This document shows positions 7,222-10,002 of a DNA stretch of 10,002 nucleotides, one piece after another. Made by a program: the position numbers and the translations under genes. This DNA is from Baffinella frigidus (lineage: Eukaryota > Cryptophyceae > Cryptomonadales > Baffinellaceae). The stretch's first letter is position 1. Every line of letters begins with the position of its first letter. Below the pieces are notes generated by a model, which searched no databases, was not told the DNA's origin, and was given only the letters and a program-made list of their open reading frames with translations. The DNA lies in assembly GCA_026770585.1 (NCBI GenBank), contig MU647003.1:223776-233777 (forward strand), in the 5' to 3' direction.

Positions 7222-7345
7222 TGGGGATACTACCCCATGAAGGATGGCCGGAGAGACTTTACACGGTTTGTGTCTTCCATATCTCCGATAGTGGACGTGA
7301 CTGTGTAAAGTCACTCCGGCCATCCTACATGGGGCAGTATCCCCA
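7222..7345. mobile_element. Foldback (MITE-like) element, 124 bp
   Basis: Arms of about 43 nt are inverted copies. The left arm contains TGGGGATACT, CCCCATGAAGGATGGCCGGA and GACTTTACAC; the right arm contains GTGTAAAGTC, TCCGGCCATCCTACATGGGG and AGTATCCCCA. The central spacer is about 38 nt. It has no coding capacity and is a different family from its neighbours. Target-site duplications are not obvious. Confidence 0.8.
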
Positions 7346-7379
7346 TAGTGCTCTCACCCTGCTCTCTACGACCGCGGAG

Positions 7380-7500
7380 TACAGGGGTACCTGAATTACA
7401 AGAAACCGCGTCCCCCTAGGACCCTACAGTAGGACCATGCCTGGGGCCCTATGGAGGTCCTAGGGGGGGGGCGGTTTCTTATGAGCGAGGTACCCCTGTA
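7380..7500. mobile_element. CAGGGGTACC foldback element, copy a (117-bp core)
   Basis: The core at 7382-7498 is flanked by TA on both sides. It begins CAGGGGTACC, runs through AAGAAACCGC and CCCCCTAGG, and returns through CCTAGGGGGG, GCGGTTTCTTATGAGCGAGG and TACCCCTG. The interior is also palindrome-rich (GGGCCC, CCTAGG), so the whole copy can fold back on itself. A TA flank fits the target duplication of Tc1/mariner-type (Stowaway-like) elements; that class is an inference. The left arm is diverged here (TGAATTACAAG). Confidence 0.85.
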
Positions 7501-7549
7501 CAGGGGTATCTCAATTACAAGAAAATACCCGCCCCCTCCCTTATTCTTT
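7499..7549. mobile_element. Half copy of the CAGGGGTACC element
   Basis: Abutting copy a and sharing its right TA, this segment reads CAGGGGTATCTCAATTACAA then GAAAATACC and a C-rich stretch, which is a left terminus. No matching right terminus is seen before the next full copy at 7634, so this is a truncated or decayed element. Confidence 0.6.
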
Positions 7550-7581
7550 CGTCAGTGACAAACCATCTCCCGCCACTGACG
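7550..7581. repeat. Short inverted repeat
   Basis: Perfect 8-nt arms CGTCAGTG and CACTGACG are separated by 16 nt within the remnant of the half element. It is probably part of that element's decayed interior. Confidence 0.5.
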
Positions 7582-7633
7582 AGAGCCCCCCCCCCTCCGC
7601 TCGAATCCCGCGCATCCAGGCTGCCTTACGCCT

Positions 7634-7763
7634 TACAGGGGTACCTCGCTCGTAAGAAACGCCCACCCACCTAGGATCACCATTGGGCTCTAGACGTATG
7701 TAGAGCATAGGCCTACTGTAGAGTCCTAGGGGGGGGCTTTCTTATGAGCGAGGTACCCCTGTA
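7634..7763. mobile_element. CAGGGGTACC foldback element, copy b (126-bp core)
   Basis: The core is 7636-7761 with flanking TA. The left arm is CAGGGGTACCTCGCTCGTAAG; the right arm includes TTTCTTATGAGCGAGGTACC then CCTG. The centre holds CCTAGG motifs bordering a 9-bp longer interior than the 117-bp copies. Confidence 0.85.
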
Positions 7764-7782
7764 CATGCTGCGAGGGCGTTCT

Positions 7783-7892
7783 TAACCTTTAGGCCCGTTA
7801 GGTTCTTCGAGCTCCCAACATAGGCGGACACTGGAACTGGTTCTGCAGAAAAGCCATGCTTCCTTTCGGATCACATCAAGCCCCCCGGTGCA
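7783..7892 (+). repeat. Dispersed repeat family B, copy 2
   Basis: Direct match to 2759-2878, from CCTTTAGGCCCGTTAGGTT to CACATCAAGCCCCCCGGTGC. It begins about 20 bp after the end of foldback copy b. A minus-strand open frame over it is a by-product of the repeat. Confidence 0.75.
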
Positions 7893-7925
7893 CACCAGCA
7901 AGTCCACCATGCACCCCGGCCCCCA

Positions 7926-7984
7926 TGTATGCACCCCCTCAGAGGCTATGCCTGCGCAGGACTCAGAGAGAGAGGTCATGCGCA
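7926..7984 (+). repeat. Dispersed repeat family E, copy 1
   Basis: TGTATGCACCCCCTCAGAGG to GAGGTCATGCGCA recurs at 8634-8691 in direct orientation, and in part, inverted, at 8216-8241. It is of unknown type. Confidence 0.65.
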
Positions 7985-8079
7985 CTTGACACCCAGGACC
8001 TGGGACGGCCCTGGAGGGGGGGGGATGCGTGTTGTTGAATTCGAGATACCTGGGTCCTTGCCGTGGCGGTAGAATCCCC

Positions 8080-8200
8080 TACAGGGGTACCTCGCTCATG
8101 AGAAACCGCCCCCACCTCAGGTCCACCATGAGGCCCTAGGCATGGGGCGACTGTGGGGTCCTGGGGGGGAGCGGTTTCTTATGAGCGAGGTACCCCTGTG
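8080..8200. mobile_element. CAGGGGTACC foldback element, copy c (117-bp core)
   Basis: The core is 8082-8198, preceded by TA and followed by TG, so one side of the expected TA duplication is lost. The left arm is CAGGGGTACCTCGCTCATGA and the right arm ends TTCTTATGAGCGAGGTACC then CCTG. The core length is the same 117 bp as copies a and e. Confidence 0.85.
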
Positions 8201-8215
8201 GGTCCTGCTCAACCA

Positions 8216-8241
8216 CAGCCTCTGTGGGGGTGCATGCATGG
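8216..8241 (-). repeat. Partial inverted copy of repeat family E
   Basis: The reverse complement reads CCATGCATGCACCCCC then AGAGGCTG, matching the start of the unit at 7926-7984. It lies just right of foldback copy c. Confidence 0.5.
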
Positions 8242-8260
8242 CGTCAGGCCGTGTGGGTAT

Positions 8261-8637
8261 TACAGGGGTTACTCGATATTAAGGTCATACATGGGGGGGG
8301 TGCTGGTATCATAAAGGTCTCTCTCTGGTGAGGGAGCAGGATCCAGTTGAAAGGCCCCACTCATGACTATCACTACTACCAACACGGCCGCCAATGCATG
8401 GGTATCTGGGATATCCCTTACGTAGCGAGTAGGCTCATACGCCCTACCGTAGGGCCCTAGAATAAGAACAAGGGTGCTCGGACATCGGTCCGTGTCTGTT
8501 TTCTTAATTTAGTACCAAAGGGTTGACTAAACGCAAGATTTAGTCAACCCTCTGGTACTAAATAAAGAAAACGGGGGGCACAAATCCGGTCTGTTTTCTT
8601 AAGTTCTGGTTTCTTATGAAGCCCAGATACCCCTGTA
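8261..8637. mobile_element. Degenerate CAGGGGTACC-type element carrying a nested hairpin
   Basis: A left terminus TA-CAGGGGTTACTCG at 8261 and a right terminus GGTTTCTTATGA..ATACCCCTG-TA ending at 8637 could bound one decayed element of about 373 bp. Its interior holds a short CCCTACCGTAGGGCCCTAG palindrome near 8443 and an unrelated hairpin at 8498-8572. Alternatively, these are two independent half elements. Confidence 0.5.
8498..8572. mobile_element. Hairpin element with long AT-rich arms
   Basis: The left arm (GTTTTCTTAATTTAGTACCA, then GGGTTGACTAAA) and the right arm (TTTAGTCAACCCTCTGGTAC, then TAAAGAAAAC) pair over about 34 nt with two or three mismatches, leaving a loop of about 6 nt. 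A further CTGTTTTCTTAA word follows at about 8591, a possible extra terminus copy. Confidence 0.75.
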
Positions 8638-8691
8638 TGCACCCCCTCAGAGGCTAAGTCTGGGCAGGGACGGCGAAAGAGGTCATGCGCA
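8634..8691 (+). repeat. Dispersed repeat family E, copy 2
   Basis: Direct copy of 7926-7984, starting at the right end of the degenerate element and ending GAGGTCATGCGCA. Confidence 0.65.
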
Positions 8692-8711
8692 GCCTACTGT
8701 AGTCCACACTG

Positions 8712-8832
8712 TACAGGGGTACCTCGCTCATAAGAAACCGCCCCCCCCTAAGACCCTACAGTAGGCCTAGGCCGAGGGCCCTATGATGATCCTAGGGGGG
8801 GGGGGTGTTCTTATGAGCGATGTACCCCTGTA
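8712..8832. mobile_element. CAGGGGTACC foldback element, copy e (117-bp core)
   Basis: The core is 8714-8830 flanked by TA. The left arm is CAGGGGTACCTCGCTCATAA; the right arm reads TTCTTATGAGCGATGTACC then CCTG, with one change from the consensus. The 16-bp sequence CTGTAGTCCACACTGT occurs at 8697-8712 and again at 8828-8843, so the flanks match beyond the simple TA. Confidence 0.85.
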
Positions 8833-8900
8833 GTCCACACTGTGCACGTTCAATTTCGCTAAAGTCGATTTGGGTTCCCTGCAGCCAGGAAGCAGAAGAA

Positions 8901-8949
8901 GTCAACCTGACCAAGTTAAGTCACCGCGACTTAACTTAGTCAAGTTGAC
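8901..8949. repeat. Inverted repeat feeding into a tandem repeat
   Basis: The 22-nt arms at 8901-8922 (GTCAACCTGACCAAG..) and 8928-8949 (..CTTAGTCAAGTTGAC) pair with two mismatches around a 5-nt loop, ACCGC. The right arm is continuous with the 14-bp tandem array that follows. Confidence 0.75.
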
Positions 8950-9000
8950 TTAGTCAAGTTGACTTAGTCAAGTTGACTTAGTCAGGTTGACTTAGTCAAC
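8933..9000 (+). repeat. 14-bp tandem repeat, about 4.9 units
   Basis: The unit GACTTAGTCAAGTT is repeated at 8947-8960, 8961-8974 and 8975-8988 (one change), with edge units at 8933-8946 and 8989-9000. Across the unit junctions the word TTGACTTAGTCAA is a perfect odd palindrome, so the array is a chain of small inverted repeats. This is a minisatellite that probably grew from one arm of the adjacent hairpin. Confidence 0.85.
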
Positions 9001-9095
9001 AACGTGAACACTCTCGTGCAAAGCAACACGCTGTCTGGCGTGTGGAAAACGAAAACTGAGTACACCTTCATTCAAAGCAAACAGCCAACCGGGAC

Positions 9096-9258
9096 TACAG
9101 GGGTACCTCGCTCACAAGAAACCGCCCACCCCCTAGGACTCCCATAGGGACCCAGGCAAGAAACCGCCCCCCCCCTAGGACTCCCATAGGGACCTAGGCA
9201 TGGTCCTACTATAGGGTCCTAGGGGGCGGCGGTTTCTTATGAGCGAGGTACCCCTTTA
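9096..9258. mobile_element. CAGGGGTACC foldback element, copy f (159-bp core, internal duplication)
   Basis: The core is 9098-9256 with TA on both sides. A 42-bp segment starting AAGAAACCGCCC is repeated head to tail (9116-9157 and 9158-9199, two mismatches). Removing one copy leaves exactly 117 bp, the standard core. The right end reads CCCCTT instead of CCCCTG. Confidence 0.85.
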
Positions 9259-9332
9259 CATGAATCGCAAGGCTCCGGGGATACCGACTTAGTGTGTGGC
9301 CGGGCCGCAACACCGTGCTTGGTTGTGAGTGC

Positions 9333-9556
9333 TATAGGGGTACCTCACTCATAAGAAACTGCCCCCCCAGGACCCTTCAGTAGGGCTATTTATCCCTTAA
9401 GTGGCCAGCCGGTCAAAATTGACCCGCAAGAGGTCCTAGACAGGTCCTAGGGCCCTACGGTAGGGCGTAGGAGCCTACTGGCCACTTACGGAATACCTAG
9501 GGCCTTACGGTGGTCCTTGGGGGGGGGCAGTTTCTTATGAGCGAGGTACCCCTGTA
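9333..9556. mobile_element. CAGGGGTACC foldback element, copy g (220-bp core, nested insert)
   Basis: The core is 9335-9554 with TA flanks; the left terminus is TAGGGGTACCTCACTCATAA and the right one is the consensus. The extra length of about 103 bp lies in the middle and is itself bounded by an inverted pair, AAGTGGCCAG (near 9399) and CTGGCCACTT (near 9478), which suggests a second foldback inserted into this one. The arm has AAACTGC opposite GCAGTTT, where other copies have AAACCGC opposite GCGGTTT. Confidence 0.8.
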
Positions 9557-9566
9557 GTGTGTCCAG

Positions 9567-9625
9567 TGCCAGACCGACCAAACCTCCTTGCGTCACATGT
9601 ATCAGGAGGATTGGTCAGTCTGGCA
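9567..9625. repeat. Hairpin with 22-nt arms
   Basis: The left arm TGCCAGACCGACCAAACC.. (9567-9588) and the right arm AGGAGGATTGGTCAGTCTGG.. (9604-9625) pair with two mismatches around a 15-nt loop. It starts about 10 bp after foldback copy g. It is possibly another small foldback element. Confidence 0.7.
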
Positions 9626-9892
9626 GGGAGAGTGAATGAATTTCACGATTACACGGCAGTTGCCCGATTGCCTTCCTTCAGGATTTGAGTCTCAGCGACT
9701 CAACTCGTTTCGGGGACCACCGATCATGTACAGACACCCCCATCCACAAATCCTGATGCCTAAACCCTAAATGACCGTCCGAGTAAGCGGAGGCTGGCCT
9801 AACAGTCCTGAAACGAGCCCGTCTTGGTCCCGAGGGGGGTCTGTCCGTCCTGAGGCGGGCCTGTCTGTCCCCGCTTGCGCGCTGCTCTTCCT
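9626..9892. other. Non-coding stretch before the right telomere-like tract
   Basis: No gene is seen. CAGGATTT at 9679-9686 and AAATCCTG at 9748-9755 form a widely spaced inverted pair enclosing a small GAGTC/GACTC palindrome. CCTAAACCCTAAA at about 9759 is a short C-strand telomere-type motif. GTCTGTCCGTCCTGAGGCGG-type words around 9840 are locally repetitive. Confidence 0.5.
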
Positions 9893-10002
9893 GGGTTAGG
9901 GTTTAGGGTGTGGGGTTTGGGGTTTGGGGTTTGGGGTTTTTGGTTCAGGGTTTGGGGTTTGGGTTTGGGGTTTTGGGGTTTGGGGTTTGGGGTTTGGGGT
10001 TT
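9893..10002 (+). repeat. Telomere-like tract, mostly TTTGGGG
   Basis: Starts as GGGTTAGGGTTTAGGG and then becomes nearly uniform GGTTTGGGG units to the end of the window. The G-rich strand is again the + strand, the orientation expected if a chromosome end lies to the right. The tract runs off the window, so its full size is unknown. Confidence 0.9.

Noticed and set aside
7380-9556. CRISPR array or bacterial REP-like system
   Set aside because: The repeats are palindromic elements of about 117 bp with irregular spacing and no uniform spacers, in a eukaryotic context with telomere repeats and introns.

Overview
This window looks like nuclear DNA of a eukaryotic microalga or a related protist. 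The evidence is a long tract of plant/algal-type (TTTAGGG)n repeats, one GC-rich multi-exon gene with GT-AG introns, several dispersed SINE-like or unclassified repeats, and many short foldback (MITE-like) elements. The species cannot be named from the sequence alone. Telomere-type repeats near both edges suggest a subtelomeric or repeat-rich intergenic setting. Nothing points to a prokaryote: there are no operons, no tRNA or rRNA genes, and only one convincing protein gene.

Layout. 1-154 is a GA-rich purine tract, followed by non-coding sequence with a small hairpin. 668-785 is the first copy of dispersed repeat family A. 845-2034 is about 1.2 kb of partly decayed TTTAGGG repeat that ends in a head-to-head switch to CCCTAAA. 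2036-3730 is a patchwork of non-coding repeats: GC-rich family C, a short family D, families B and A, and a 143-bp long-arm foldback. 4262-6925 is the gene. 6991-7112 is another family A copy. 7220-9560 is a dense cluster of foldback elements. 9893-10002 is a second telomere-like tract dominated by TTTGGGG.

The gene is read as six exons, 632 residues: a low-complexity N-terminus, an F-box-like segment, then a WD40 propeller. Four successive exons (5262-5387, 5582-5707, 5806-5931, 6097-6222) are each exactly 126 nt, phase 0 at both ends, and each encodes exactly one 42-residue WD40 blade. The introns between them are also related to one another. The gene therefore appears to have grown by tandem duplication of an exon-plus-intron unit, and introns 4 and 5 still carry stumps of blade exons. 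An F-box plus WD40 layout is typical of substrate receptors of SCF ubiquitin ligases; that function is inferred from architecture only.

The most distinctive non-genic feature is a family of near-palindromic elements starting TA-CAGGGGTACC and ending GGTACCCCTG-TA. Three copies have a core of exactly 117 bp. A fourth is 117 plus a 42-bp internal tandem duplication (159), one is 126, one is 220 with a nested inverted repeat, and two more are degenerate or half copies. Other unrelated foldbacks (2203-2345, 7222-7345, 8498-8572, 8901-8949, 9567-9625) lie in the same window, so the region is a sink for hairpin-forming elements.
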